A stretch of DNA of 22,485 nt from JAOAFX01 sp965649105 (GCA_965649105.1 CBFGJP010000042.1:1-22485), one strand, 5' to 3'. Positions 1 through 7,031 are shown, counted from the first letter of the stretch. Translations and numbers: made by a program. The notes: generated by a model from the letters alone, not told the origin.

Positions 1-96
1 AACATTCTTTTGATAAAAACAGAAAAGGGTTGCTTTGGAATTACCCCTAAGGATGAAGAAAGATTCATAGAACTTTTAAAATCAAGGCTAAAATGA
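1..96 (+). CDS. C-terminal end of a bacterial PH-domain protein (partial)
   Basis: Frame 1 is open from the window edge to a TGA at 94-96. It encodes 31 residues ending LLKSRLK, with the core KGCFGITPKDEERFIELL. The pattern of a strand ending in a turn, then (I/S)-x-P-x-D-x-x-x-F-I-x-x-L, is how the last strand and helix of bacterial PH-like domains (bPH_5 type) usually look. The TGA overlaps the ATG of the next gene (ATGA, 93-96), so the two are probably translationally coupled. The neighbours are a PrsW-like protease and a DUF1648 membrane protein; bPH and DUF1648 domains are often adjacent or fused, which supports the call. Only the tail is visible, so full length and any membrane segments are unknown. 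Confidence 0.55.
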   Translation, partial: NILLIKTEKGCFGITPKDEERFIELLKSRLK

Positions 97-845
97 AACT
101 TTATATCTGGTCAGGTATTGCCACCCTCCTTAGTTTACTTGTCTTTTATCTATGGATTGGCAAAGAGACATTAAAAAGGATAAAAGGTCTATACTTATGC
201 GTAATTTTTACGCTCCCTTTGAGTCCCTTGGTGAATTTTGCAATAAAAAAGAATATTGGATTAGTACTGTTCTCAATATTCAATTTAACAGAAGATCTTA
301 AAAGTTGGCCTCTATGGTTCATATTCATTGCAAACCTTGTTTCTCCCCTCACTGAAGAAGCAATAAAACTTTTGTGTATTTTGTATACTGAAGTTAGGCA
401 TTCCTTGCAAAATAAAAAGGATGCTTTTACTTATGGACTAATTCTTGGTTCTACATTTGGCATTGGCGAAGCTTGGTTTTTAGCATATGTACTTAATTTA
501 ACCAAACCCGAAATTACTAATAGTCCTTTCTTGGTTTTGATGGGTTTTTTTGGAGAAAGATTATTCGCCACTTTTGGACACGCCTTTATGACTGCTATTG
601 TATTGACTGGGTTTAGTGTTAATCCCATTAAATATTACTTTCTTGCTGTAATATCCCATTATTTTGTCAATATAGGCGCAGCTCTTTATCAAACTAAACA
701 TTTATCTTTGGAAATTGCCTATGTTATGATTTCCTTGGTTTTCTTACTGCTTATAATGTATATATGGAGAATTGAAAGACAATTGCGCAAGGAGGATATT
801 TTGGTGATAAAAGAAGAAGTTTTATATAAAAAAGAGAAGAAGTAA
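93..845 (+). CDS. PrsW-like intramembrane metalloprotease
   Basis: A 250-residue multi-span membrane protein. It carries the PrsW/CPBP signature set: an EExxK motif (TEEAIK, Glu88-Glu89) at the end of one helix, a G-x-x-x-G-x-G-E stretch (residues 119-126), an H-A-F segment (His163) and a final H-x-x-x-N motif (His189-Asn193). These Glu and His residues are the expected metal and catalytic ligands of this glutamic-type intramembrane protease superfamily. In Bacillus, PrsW cleaves an anti-sigma factor; the substrate here is unknown. The start overlaps the upstream stop by ATGA and an AAGG lies a few bases upstream. The stop shares one base with the next ATG (TAATG), so this is the middle gene of a coupled trio. 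Family assignment is good, specific role is inference. Confidence 0.8.
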   Translation: MKLYIWSGIATLLSLLVFYLWIGKETLKRIKGLYLCVIFTLPLSPLVNFAIKKNIGLVLFSIFNLTEDLKSWPLWFIFIANLVSPLTEEAIKLLCILYTEVRHSLQNKKDAFTYGLILGSTFGIGEAWFLAYVLNLTKPEITNSPFLVLMGFFGERLFATFGHAFMTAIVLTGFSVNPIKYYFLAVISHYFVNIGAALYQTKHLSLEIAYVMISLVFLLLIMYIWRIERQLRKEDILVIKEEVLYKKEKK

Positions 846-1360
846 TGAAAAATAAAGTTTTATCAATGTTAGGGATTATTTTTGAAATATTAGCCCTTTT
901 AGGAATAGGAATACAAATTCTTTTGATTATCCAATCGTGGGGAGTTATCCCAGACACTGTCCCGGTTCACTTTGGGATCTCAGGGAAACCAGATTCTTAC
1001 GGAGAAAAAAAATCACTATTCTTCTTACCAATTACCGCGATTATTATCTTTTCGGCACTCACATTTTTAGGGCAGTATCCTAAATTGATTAGTACCCTAC
1101 TAAGCGTTCCGGAAGTGGATGATGCGGAAAAATCAAAGGGTTTATTCCAAACAACAATTTTATTTATACGACTTATAAAGTTAATTTTGGTATGGTTGCT
1201 CACTTATATTAATTGGCGTGTAATTCAAATTGCTACGGGCAAGGCAGAGAATCTTGGATTTGTTCTTATAGGATTTATATTCTCACTTATATTGATTATT
1301 GTAGTATTAAGAATTTTCCTACTTTTACTACGGCACAAAAGCCACTCAAAACTCTCCTAA
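845..1360 (+). CDS. DUF1648-domain membrane protein
   Basis: A 171-residue integral membrane protein with about four predicted spans. Just after the first span it has the DUF1648 signature: P-D-T-V-P-V-H-F-G-I-S-G-K-P-D (about residues 36-50), followed by a hydrophobic helix. DUF1648 occurs in SdpI-type immunity/signalling proteins and in many small membrane proteins of unknown role. The start ATG shares its first base with the TAA of the PrsW-like gene, so coupling is likely. With the upstream PH-domain tail and the protease it forms a small envelope-sensing-like cluster. No function can be assigned beyond the domain. No clear terminator follows. Confidence 0.7.
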   Translation: MKNKVLSMLGIIFEILALLGIGIQILLIIQSWGVIPDTVPVHFGISGKPDSYGEKKSLFFLPITAIIIFSALTFLGQYPKLISTLLSVPEVDDAEKSKGLFQTTILFIRLIKLILVWLLTYINWRVIQIATGKAENLGFVLIGFIFSLILIIVVLRIFLLLLRHKSHSKLS

Positions 1361-1457
1361 ATTGATTGGATAAAGATTGGTAACTATTCAGTGCTTTATT
1401 TATCATTGCCTTACAATAAAAAAGCAATTCCTATATCCCGGATTATTCATTCTCCTT

Positions 1458-1550
1458 GTCATTCTGAGAGTACGATAGTGTCTGAAGAATCTAAAATTGC
1501 CCTGAAACAATGGAGATTCTTCACTTCGCTAACGCTTCGTTCAGAATGAC
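1458..1550. repeat. Nested inverted-repeat element (dispersed-repeat type)
   Basis: GTCATTCTGA at 1458-1467 is perfectly complementary to TCAGAATGAC at 1541-1550. Inside it GAAGAATCT (1484-1492) pairs with AGATTCTTC (1514-1522), giving a two-stage hairpin of about 93 bases. The wording, CATTCTGA followed by GAAGAATCT and an ACTTCG-rich right side, matches a dispersed palindromic repeat I know from many uncultured and environmental bacterial genomes. Only one full copy is visible here, so dispersal is knowledge, not observation. It could be MITE-like or a transcribed hairpin downstream of the DUF1648 gene. Confidence 0.7.
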
Positions 1551-1645
1551 GCTGTGTTAAAATTTTTTATTCGCAAAAAATGGCGCAATCCGCTTCAGAA
1601 CTGCATTTGCACGAATTCAAGTAAAATTAGTTTGAATAATGCGCG

Positions 1646-1657
1646 CTAACATGTTAG
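1646..1657. promoter_or_regulatory. Palindrome CTAACATGTTAG, candidate operator
   Basis: A perfect 12-base palindrome just upstream of the -35 box at 1671. Its core CTAACATGTTA recurs at 2105-2115, after the repressor reading frame. A symmetric site beside the promoter of a winged-helix regulator is the usual arrangement for autoregulation. Binding is inferred. Confidence 0.45.
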
Positions 1658-1670
1658 AATACTTAAACGT

Positions 1671-1698
1671 TTGACCTCATAACTACAAATTGTATAAT
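1671..1698 (+). promoter_or_regulatory. Sigma70-type promoter of the winged-helix gene
   Basis: TTGACC at 1671-1676 and TATAAT at 1693-1698 are separated by 16 bases. The predicted start near 1705 gives a leader of about 43 bases to the ATG at 1748, which has AAGGAG at about 1736-1741. The expression signals look intact although the gene they serve carries a stop. Confidence 0.6.
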
Positions 1699-1747
1699 TA
1701 TTTTCAATAGTAGTAAAATATTATAATTCAACAAGCAAGGAGTTATT

Positions 1748-2014
1748 ATGTCAATTAATGTTCATAAGAAAGGACCAATGTTGGAAATTCTGTATTGATT
1801 ATTACGATTTGCAAAAGCGCTGGGTGAACTGTCTAAAATGGCAGTAGTTAGTCTTTTGTTAAGAAAAGGTCCATTAACCCTGACCGAGATTGCTAATGCA
1901 ATTTGTCGTTCAAAGACAACGACCTGTTATCATCTATCAAAGCTCAAAAGCCTCGAAATTGTAAGATATGAAACAAGAAAAAGTGGTGTTTATTACTGGG
2001 TAAAATATGAGTAA
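1748..2014 (+). pseudogene. ArsR-like winged-helix regulator with in-frame TGA
   Basis: The frame from ATG 1748 to TAA 2012-2014 would be 88 codons, but codon 17 (1796-1798) is TGA. Beyond it the translation is an unmistakable small winged helix: LLRFAKALGELSKMAVVSLL, then GPLTLTEIANAI, then SKTTTCYHLSKLKSLEIV as the recognition helix, then RKSGVYYWVKY as the wing. This is the ArsR/SmtB-like DNA-binding fold without obvious metal-binding cysteine pairs. Promoter and ribosome binding site (AAGGAG) are intact upstream. The stop could be a recent nonsense mutation (for example TGG to TGA) or a base error. Recoding is unlikely because TGA ends several normal genes in this window. Re-initiation at ATG 1838 would lack the first helix. 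Confidence 0.7.
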
Positions 2015-2090
2015 GGAGTTATCGGAAGTTTTGAATGCCCTTTCAAAATTTGTGAATCGCACATTAAAAGGTATTTACTGTGAATTATGA
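2007..2090 (+). CDS. Possible 27-residue peptide overlapping the regulator end
   Basis: An ATG at 2007 overlaps the last codons and TAA of the regulator frame and opens 27 codons to TGA 2088-2090. The peptide (MSKELSEVLNAL...) could form an amphipathic helix. The overlap resembles translational coupling, but there is no separate ribosome binding site and no recognisable family. It may be chance. Confidence 0.2.
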   Translation: MSKELSEVLNALSKFVNRTLKGIYCEL

Positions 2091-2101
2091 TACATTCCAA
2101 T

Positions 2102-2127
2102 ATTCTAACATGTTAACATATTAGAAT
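2102..2127. promoter_or_regulatory. Second palindromic site, candidate operator
   Basis: ATTCTAA at 2102-2108 is inverted as TTAGAAT at 2121-2127. Its left half contains CTAACATGTTA (2105-2115), shared with the palindrome at 1646-1657. Both flank the winged-helix gene. This second copy lies about 170 bases upstream of the promoter of the membrane operon at 2306, so it could also control that operon. This is inference from symmetry and repetition only. Confidence 0.4.
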
Positions 2128-2272
2128 GTTTGGATAAGAAAGTAATGAAAAACTTATGTAGTGCGAAAAGGATAAGAAACTAATGGACTTTTAGATGGCA
2201 GAGTGGTTAAAAGCAGTATATAATTGTCAAGGGATTTTTGTCTTAATACAATTGTTTCTACAAACACACGGA

Positions 2273-2300
2273 TTGACAGCGCAAGTTTTTTGGCTAAAAT
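2273..2300 (+). promoter_or_regulatory. Sigma70-type promoter of the membrane operon
   Basis: TTGACA at 2273-2278 and TAAAAT at 2295-2300 are spaced by 16 bases. The predicted transcription start is about 2306-2308, coinciding with the only usable start codon (GTG 2306) of the first operon gene, so the transcript may be leaderless. Confidence 0.55.
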
Positions 2301-2305
2301 AGGAT

Positions 2306-3385
2306 GTGTGGCTATTCCTCATATTCTATACTTCAATAGATAATTTCGTTGCTCAGGATAGACCAAATGACGGGGGTAAATGTGTTTATCTTTCCTGGAA
2401 AGGCATTGAGGACACCTTAATTGATGGTTATGTAATTTTTCGCAAGATCATTTCTGATACTTCATTTGCAAAAATCGGTTTTGCCGGAAGATACGCAACA
2501 AATTTTGAAGACAATAATGTTCTTGATTCAATAAAATATATATACCAGATTGCAATTCAAAAGAATGACAGCATATATTCTTACACCATTAGCAACCTTG
2601 TTCAATCTTCTCCACAATTCTTTAACAAAGGCAGAGTAAATATCCTTTTGGCAATTATTTTATTCGCTTTGTTTTTGATATACTACATGTCCCGGGCGAA
2701 AAAGGGTGCAGAATTATTTATTAGAAAGATTGCCGGGCTTGATGCGGTTGAAGAGGCGGTGGGCAGGGCAACCGAAATGGGAAAGCCAATACTTTATGTG
2801 CCGGGCCTTGGCGATATTGATTTTCCTTCGGTTATTGCATCAATGAATATCCTCGGAGAGATTGCAAAGAAATCGGCAGTATATGAGAATCCATTAATTG
2901 TAGTGAATTGTTATCCAGTTGTATATACTGTAGCCCGCGAGGTAGTAAAACAGGCATATACAGGTCAGGGGAAGATAGATAAATTCAAAGATGACTATGT
3001 TCGTTATCTTACGGAATCGCAATTTGGCTACGCGGCAGCAATAAACGGGATTATATTGAGAGAGCATCCTGCAACAAACTTTTTTATCGGACCGTTTTTT
3101 GCCGAATCACTTTTAATGGCAGAGACCGGTAATCAGGTTGGCGCTATCCAGATTGCCGGCACAGACCAGGTTCTGCAATTGCCCTTTTTTGTGACTGCTT
3201 GTGATTATACCCTGCTTGGCGAAGAGGTTTATGCAGCCTCTGCTTATTTAACAAAAGAACCGATCTTAGTTGCTTCTTTGAAGGCACAGGATACCGGGAA
3301 ATTTCTGGTGCTTATAATATTAATGATGTTCACAATCCTTTCTTTCTTTAAAATAAATCTTCTGTACATATTAAAGGTACAATGA
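2306..3385 (+). CDS. FN3-like plus DUF6754-like membrane protein of unknown function
   Basis: A 359-residue protein. Residues 1-16 are a hydrophobic signal/anchor. Residues about 17-105 look like one fibronectin type III domain, opening DRPNDGGKCVYLSW and containing G-Y-V-I-F-R and Y-I-Y-Q-I-A strands. A membrane span follows (about 112-129), with SRAKKG after it placing the next part inside by the positive-inside rule. The core (about 130-335), with AVGRATEMGKPILYVPGLGD and E-S-Q-F-G-Y-A-A-A-I-N-G-I, matches my memory of DUF6754 proteins; a second span ends the protein. GTG is the start because an in-frame TAG lies at 2300-2302 and no other in-frame start precedes the core. The stop overlaps the next ATG (ATGA). 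The role is unknown. Confidence 0.7.
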   Translation: MWLFLIFYTSIDNFVAQDRPNDGGKCVYLSWKGIEDTLIDGYVIFRKIISDTSFAKIGFAGRYATNFEDNNVLDSIKYIYQIAIQKNDSIYSYTISNLVQSSPQFFNKGRVNILLAIILFALFLIYYMSRAKKGAELFIRKIAGLDAVEEAVGRATEMGKPILYVPGLGDIDFPSVIASMNILGEIAKKSAVYENPLIVVNCYPVVYTVAREVVKQAYTGQGKIDKFKDDYVRYLTESQFGYAAAINGIILREHPATNFFIGPFFAESLLMAETGNQVGAIQIAGTDQVLQLPFFVTACDYTLLGEEVYAASAYLTKEPILVASLKAQDTGKFLVLIILMMFTILSFFKINLLYILKVQ

Positions 3386-4005
3386 AGAAGAAGATCCCAT
3401 TATTTTTATGCTTGTTAATTGGAATTTCTATGGTCTGTCAGTTTTTCATTCCCCATCCTGTATCAACACAATTTAATTCTATTATAAATAAATGGGTTGT
3501 CGTATTATCAGCGTTTGCCCTGGTTCTGGGAATCGGAAATCTAACCAGCCATCATATCACAATCATCAAAAGAAAGAGACCCGATTGGATTTATAGCCTT
3601 GTTACACTGGTTGGTATGTTTGCAATGGCAATAATTGGGCTCTTCTTCGGGATAGATGAAAAGTCCTTATATCAAAGGATCTATTTGAATATCCTCACAC
3701 CACTTGGTGCAACGATGTTCGCACTGCTTGCATATTATATGACATCCGCAGCCTACCGGGCATTCCGTGCAAGAAGCCTTGAAGCAGGATTACTGCTTGG
3801 TGCTGCATTTGTTGTAATGATTGGGTTTATGCCCATAGGACAGTTAATTCACCCTTATTTTCCTAACTTTGCCGAATGGCTGATGAGAATACCCAATATG
3901 GCATCCCAGCGTGGAATATTGCTTGGTGTGGCATTTGGTGCAGTGGCAACAGCTCTGAAGATAATTTTGGGTATTGAACGTTCCTGGCTCGGTGGAAAAG
4001 ATTAG
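3382..4005 (+). CDS. Six-span membrane protein of unknown function
   Basis: A 207-residue protein with about six hydrophobic spans (roughly 5-23, 38-57, 69-90, 102-120, 132-155, 176-198) and a short cytoplasmic-looking tail GIERSWLGGKD. The region around residues 120-133 (TSAAYRAFRARSLEAG) is the most distinctive soluble stretch. No enzyme or transporter family is recognised. The start ATG overlaps the stop of the DUF6754-like gene by four bases, and the stop at 4003-4005 is one base from the next ATG at 4007. Tight coupling to both neighbours argues that the products act together in one membrane complex. Function cannot be assigned. Confidence 0.7.
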   Translation: MKKKIPLFLCLLIGISMVCQFFIPHPVSTQFNSIINKWVVVLSAFALVLGIGNLTSHHITIIKRKRPDWIYSLVTLVGMFAMAIIGLFFGIDEKSLYQRIYLNILTPLGATMFALLAYYMTSAAYRAFRARSLEAGLLLGAAFVVMIGFMPIGQLIHPYFPNFAEWLMRIPNMASQRGILLGVAFGAVATALKIILGIERSWLGGKD

Positions 4006-4006
4006 G

Positions 4007-4876
4007 ATGAGTTTTTTTCAAACCCTGACAAAGATTGACCGGAGAATCATATATCTGATACTTACCGTTTTTGTGATATTGCCATTCTTTTTAAAATTTC
4101 GTATTCCCCAAAATATTATGCCTCAGACCAAAAGGTTATTTGATTTCATTGAAGGGTTAAACATGGCGGATAATAAAGCGGTCTTGTTATCAATTGATTA
4201 TACACCCCAGACAATGCCTGAATGCCATCCAATGGCAATAAGTATTTTAACTCATTGTTTCAAGAAGAAAATTCCCGTGCTTGGCGTATCATTTGAACCT
4301 CAGGCACCGGGGCTCGCCGTTGAGGCGTTCAATACCGTGGTAAATAATCTTAATGCTCTGGCGAAATCAAATAATGATTCAATAATTTATGGTCGGGACT
4401 ATATCTATCTGGGCTGGAAATCAGGAAGAATTGCAGCATTGATAGAAATGGGCGAGAAAATCAGCAATGTCTTTCCCAAAGATTACTACAACAATTATAC
4501 CGATTCGCTTCCGTTAATGGAGAGAATAAAAAACTATCGGAATATATCAATCGCAATTATACTTGCAGCTGCTGACTATCCACAGGAATGGCTTATGTAT
4601 GCCCAGGCAAGGTATGGTTTAAACCTCGGTGCGGGTCTGACTGCAGTCATGGCACCAAAGTATTATCCATTTTTGCAGACTGGGCAATTATCAGGAATGA
4701 TGTCAGGAATGAAAGGTGCGGCTGAATATGAAAATCTTTTGTTGAAATACGGCTACGCTGATGAGACTGGAAAGGCAGAGACTGGAATGAATTCCCAGAC
4801 CCTTATCCATCTTCTAATCATTATACTTATTATTATCGGTAATATTGGCTATTTTGGTATGAGAAAGAATCGTTGA
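4007..4876 (+). CDS. Two-span membrane protein with extracytoplasmic alpha/beta-like domain
   Basis: A 289-residue protein. One span near the N terminus (about 14-30) is preceded by KIDRR, and one near the C terminus (about 267-283) precedes MRKNR, so both ends should be inside and the 230-residue middle domain outside. That domain opens with NKAVLLSIDYTPQTMPECHP and K-K-K-I-P-V-L-G-V-S-F, alternating strands and helices that recall a Rossmann-like or periplasmic binding fold. I recognise no catalytic motif. ATG 4007 is preferred to an in-frame TTG at 3974, because that would overlap the previous gene by 32 bases while 4007 sits directly after its stop. It is the third gene of the coupled membrane operon. 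Confidence 0.65.
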   Translation: MSFFQTLTKIDRRIIYLILTVFVILPFFLKFRIPQNIMPQTKRLFDFIEGLNMADNKAVLLSIDYTPQTMPECHPMAISILTHCFKKKIPVLGVSFEPQAPGLAVEAFNTVVNNLNALAKSNNDSIIYGRDYIYLGWKSGRIAALIEMGEKISNVFPKDYYNNYTDSLPLMERIKNYRNISIAIILAAADYPQEWLMYAQARYGLNLGAGLTAVMAPKYYPFLQTGQLSGMMSGMKGAAEYENLLLKYGYADETGKAETGMNSQTLIHLLIIILIIIGNIGYFGMRKNR

Positions 4877-4908
4877 CTGTATGATGAGATATTCAAATAT
4901 TGTATGGT

Positions 4909-4935
4909 ATTTGGTTTTTGGATTTTGGAATTTTA
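4909..4935 (+). repeat. Short copy of a GGATTTTGGAATTT-type repeat
   Basis: The gap between the third and fourth operon genes contains ATTTGGTTTTTGGATTTTGG followed by AATTTTA. It resembles the right arm of the larger inverted repeat at 10377-10470, where GGATTTTTGATATTG is followed by TTTGGAATTTAGG. It is probably a degenerate piece of the same repeat family. It sits upstream of the preferred start at 4954 and so outside the protein. Confidence 0.35.
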
Positions 4936-4953
4936 GCCGAGCAAAGCGAGGTT

Positions 4954-5577
4954 ATGTTGAGTCCTGATCCCTGGGTCTGGATTGGTGCATTTCTAACATT
5001 GATGATATTCTCTTTCTTATACAAGGACAATCCATTCTACAAATTTGCTGAACATTTATTTGTCGGTGTCGCAAATGGATACTACATTGTATTCTACTGG
5101 CATCAGGCACTAAAACCTAATCTATTTGAACCATTAAAGTCAGGTGAGTTCATATATGTTATTCCGTTATTGCTTGGATTGTTGTATTTTACACGATTCG
5201 TTCCCAAAATTGGCTGGCTTGTGCGTCTGCCCTTGGGATTTATGATTGGTTGGGGTGCAGGTATTTCAATCCCGGCAAACATCCAGACTTTTATATTCAG
5301 ACAGATTGAAGGAACAGTTGTAATTCCGGAATTCTTCAAGATGGGCTGGGAGGGGGTCTGGTCTTTGATAATCCTTATCGGTGTTATCTGCACGGTGATA
5401 TATTTCTTTTTCTCAACCGAACACAGAGGTGTTTTAAAATATGGTTCAAGGTTGGGAATTATCTTTATAATGCTGGGTTTTGGTGCTTCATTTGGTTATA
5501 CAGTAATGGCGCGTGTTAGCCTATTAATAGGTCGTATACAATTTTTATTAGGTCCCTGGCTGGGACTGATAAAATGA
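4954..5577 (+). CDS. Six-span membrane protein of unknown function
   Basis: With ATG 4954 the product is 207 residues and begins MLSPDPWVWIGAFLTLMIFS. It has about six spans, and P-F-Y-K-F-A-E-H-L-F-V-G-V-A-N-G-Y-Y (about residues 29-46) is its most distinctive segment. An ATG at 4900 in the same frame would add 18 residues translated from repeat-like sequence, and GCGAGG lies just before 4954, so the later start is preferred. The last gene of the membrane operon, it ends 10 bases before the aminotransferase start. No known family is recognised. Size and context suggest a channel-like or scaffold partner of the three preceding proteins, but that is inference. Confidence 0.65.
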   Translation: MLSPDPWVWIGAFLTLMIFSFLYKDNPFYKFAEHLFVGVANGYYIVFYWHQALKPNLFEPLKSGEFIYVIPLLLGLLYFTRFVPKIGWLVRLPLGFMIGWGAGISIPANIQTFIFRQIEGTVVIPEFFKMGWEGVWSLIILIGVICTVIYFFFSTEHRGVLKYGSRLGIIFIMLGFGASFGYTVMARVSLLIGRIQFLLGPWLGLIK

Positions 5578-5587
5578 AAGGAGTTAT

Positions 5588-6775
5588 ATGAAGAGCAAAG
5601 AAATCATTAAAATTACAGAAAAATTCAGTGCACATAATTACCATCCACTGCCGGTAGTATTAAGAAAAGGCAAAGGACCATGGGTTTGGGATGTTGAAGG
5701 TAGAAAATATCTTGATATGCTCAGCGGATACTCGGCATTGAATCAGGGACATTGCCATCCTGAGATAATTAGGGCAGTAAAGAAACAGATTCAATGTCTG
5801 ACCCTTACATCAAGGGCATTCTACAATGATAAACTTGGCGAATTCTTAAAAAAGTTATGCCAGGTCACTGGCTACGAGAAGGCACTGCCAATGAATTCCG
5901 GTGCTGAGGCGGTTGAGACTGCGATAAAGGCAGCAAGAAAATGGGGATATTATAAAAAGGGTGTAAAAAAAGATAAGGCAGAGATAATAGTTTGTGAAAA
6001 CAATTTTCACGGTAGGACGATTACAATCGTTGGTTTTTCTTCAGAATTTCAATATCGTGATGGATTCAGTCCTTTTACACCAAATTTCACAATGATTCCA
6101 TACAATGATGCAAGGGCATTGAGAAAGGCGATAAACAAAAATACGATTGGATTTCTTGTGGAGCCGATTCAGGGCGAAGGCGGTGTGATTGTTCCTGATG
6201 ATGGCTATCTAAATGAATGCTACAAAATCTGCAAAGAGAATAATGTCCTTTTTATTGCGGATGAAATACAAACAGGTCTTGGTAGGACGGGTAAGCTCTT
6301 CGCCTATGAATATGAAAATATTAAGCCTGATATTTTAATAGTAGGCAAGGCATTGAGCGGTGGTTTTTATCCGATATCAGCGATACTATGTGATAACCGG
6401 ATAATGGATGTATTCAGACCTGGAGATCATGGTTCAACCTTCGGGGGAAATCCCCTTGCGTCAGCAATTGGAATTGCTGCGCTTGATGTAATTATCAAAG
6501 AAAAGTTGCCGCAGCGGGCTTATGAACTTGGTAAGTGGTTTATGCAAGAACTAAGAAAGATTAAAAATCCTATCATAAAAGAAGTTCGAGGTAAAGGATT
6601 ACTTATCGGTTTAGAATTGAAGAAAAAGGCAAGACCATATTGTGAGGCATTAATGACACGGGGCATTCTTGCAAAAGATACACATGATTATGTAGTAAGA
6701 TTTGCCCCGCCCTTGGTTATCAAGAAAGAAGAACTTAAATGGGCATTAGAGCAGATTAAGAAAGTTTTTCATTAG
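5588..6775 (+). CDS. rocD: Ornithine--oxo-acid aminotransferase
   Basis: A 395-residue class III PLP-dependent aminotransferase of normal family length. Landmarks are NSGAEAVETA (103-112) for cofactor phosphate binding, F-H-G-R-T (140-144), EPIQGEGG (192-199), ADEIQTGLGRTG (224-235) with the PLP-ring aspartate, and Lys254 in VGKALSGGFYP as the Schiff-base lysine. The N-terminal KITEKFSAHNYHPLPVVL is typical of ornithine delta-aminotransferase rather than acetylornithine or GABA enzymes. It would convert ornithine and 2-oxoglutarate to glutamate semialdehyde and glutamate in the cytoplasm. GGAG lies close before ATG 5588. It follows the membrane operon by 10 bases and may be cotranscribed, although no functional link is obvious. 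The RHS remnant begins 19 bases after its stop. Confidence 0.92.
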   Translation: MKSKEIIKITEKFSAHNYHPLPVVLRKGKGPWVWDVEGRKYLDMLSGYSALNQGHCHPEIIRAVKKQIQCLTLTSRAFYNDKLGEFLKKLCQVTGYEKALPMNSGAEAVETAIKAARKWGYYKKGVKKDKAEIIVCENNFHGRTITIVGFSSEFQYRDGFSPFTPNFTMIPYNDARALRKAINKNTIGFLVEPIQGEGGVIVPDDGYLNECYKICKENNVLFIADEIQTGLGRTGKLFAYEYENIKPDILIVGKALSGGFYPISAILCDNRIMDVFRPGDHGSTFGGNPLASAIGIAALDVIIKEKLPQRAYELGKWFMQELRKIKNPIIKEVRGKGLLIGLELKKKARPYCEALMTRGILAKDTHDYVVRFAPPLVIKKEELKWALEQIKKVFH

Positions 6776-6794
6776 TGATAATTTTTATTAATTT

Positions 6795-7031
6795 CTGCGA
6801 AGCATAATATTGCTGGCAGAGGTAATTTAGGCCAGTCTTGCTTTCCAGCTTCTTCCCCGTAAACCCATGCACATTGCCACTTCCGGCCAGCATCTCACCA
6901 AAGGGCTGATATGCACCCGTCCAGACCACTGCACCCGACTCATTCGTCATCTTTCTTGGTAAACCTAATGCATCATAGTGATACTCACAACCATAGTTGG
7001 GCCATGACGACTCGGAAACTTTCCGTTTCAT
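6795..7031 (-). pseudogene. RHS core-junction remnant
   Basis: On the minus strand 6984 to 6795 encodes YHYDALGLPRKMTNESGA, then a stretch equivalent to the A-Y-Q-P-F-G-E-M-L and H-G-F-T-G-K segments, then CQQYYASQ. It is colinear and clearly homologous at DNA level with 12143-11954 of the long RHS gene, with no indels that I can see. Homology stops abruptly at the CAG codon (6795-6797), 19 bases from the aminotransferase stop. The frame then runs on antisense into that gene. The N-terminal part up to about 7031 (MKRKVSESSWPNYGCEY) has no RHS counterpart. The tip and everything upstream are missing, so this is a scrap left by recombination. Confidence 0.85.

Larger units (their letters stand above)
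1361..1747. other. Intergenic region with a repeat and a promoter
   Basis: No gene is supported here. The stretch holds a nested inverted-repeat element (1458-1550), a 12-base palindrome (1646-1657) and a sigma70-type promoter (1671-1698) serving the broken repressor gene that follows. The rest is AT-rich sequence with stops in all frames. Confidence 0.6.

Noticed and set aside
1796..1798. TGA recoded as Gly or Trp
   Set aside because: TGA ends several ordinary genes here (stops at 96, 3385, 4876, 5577), so a changed code is unlikely.
2193..2280. Intact tRNA gene
   Set aside because: Only the D-arm-like part matches; there is no anticodon stem, T-arm or acceptor pairing.
6756..6794. C-terminal extension of the RHS scrap
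   Set aside because: This part is antisense to the end of the aminotransferase and its 3' flank, with no RHS similarity.
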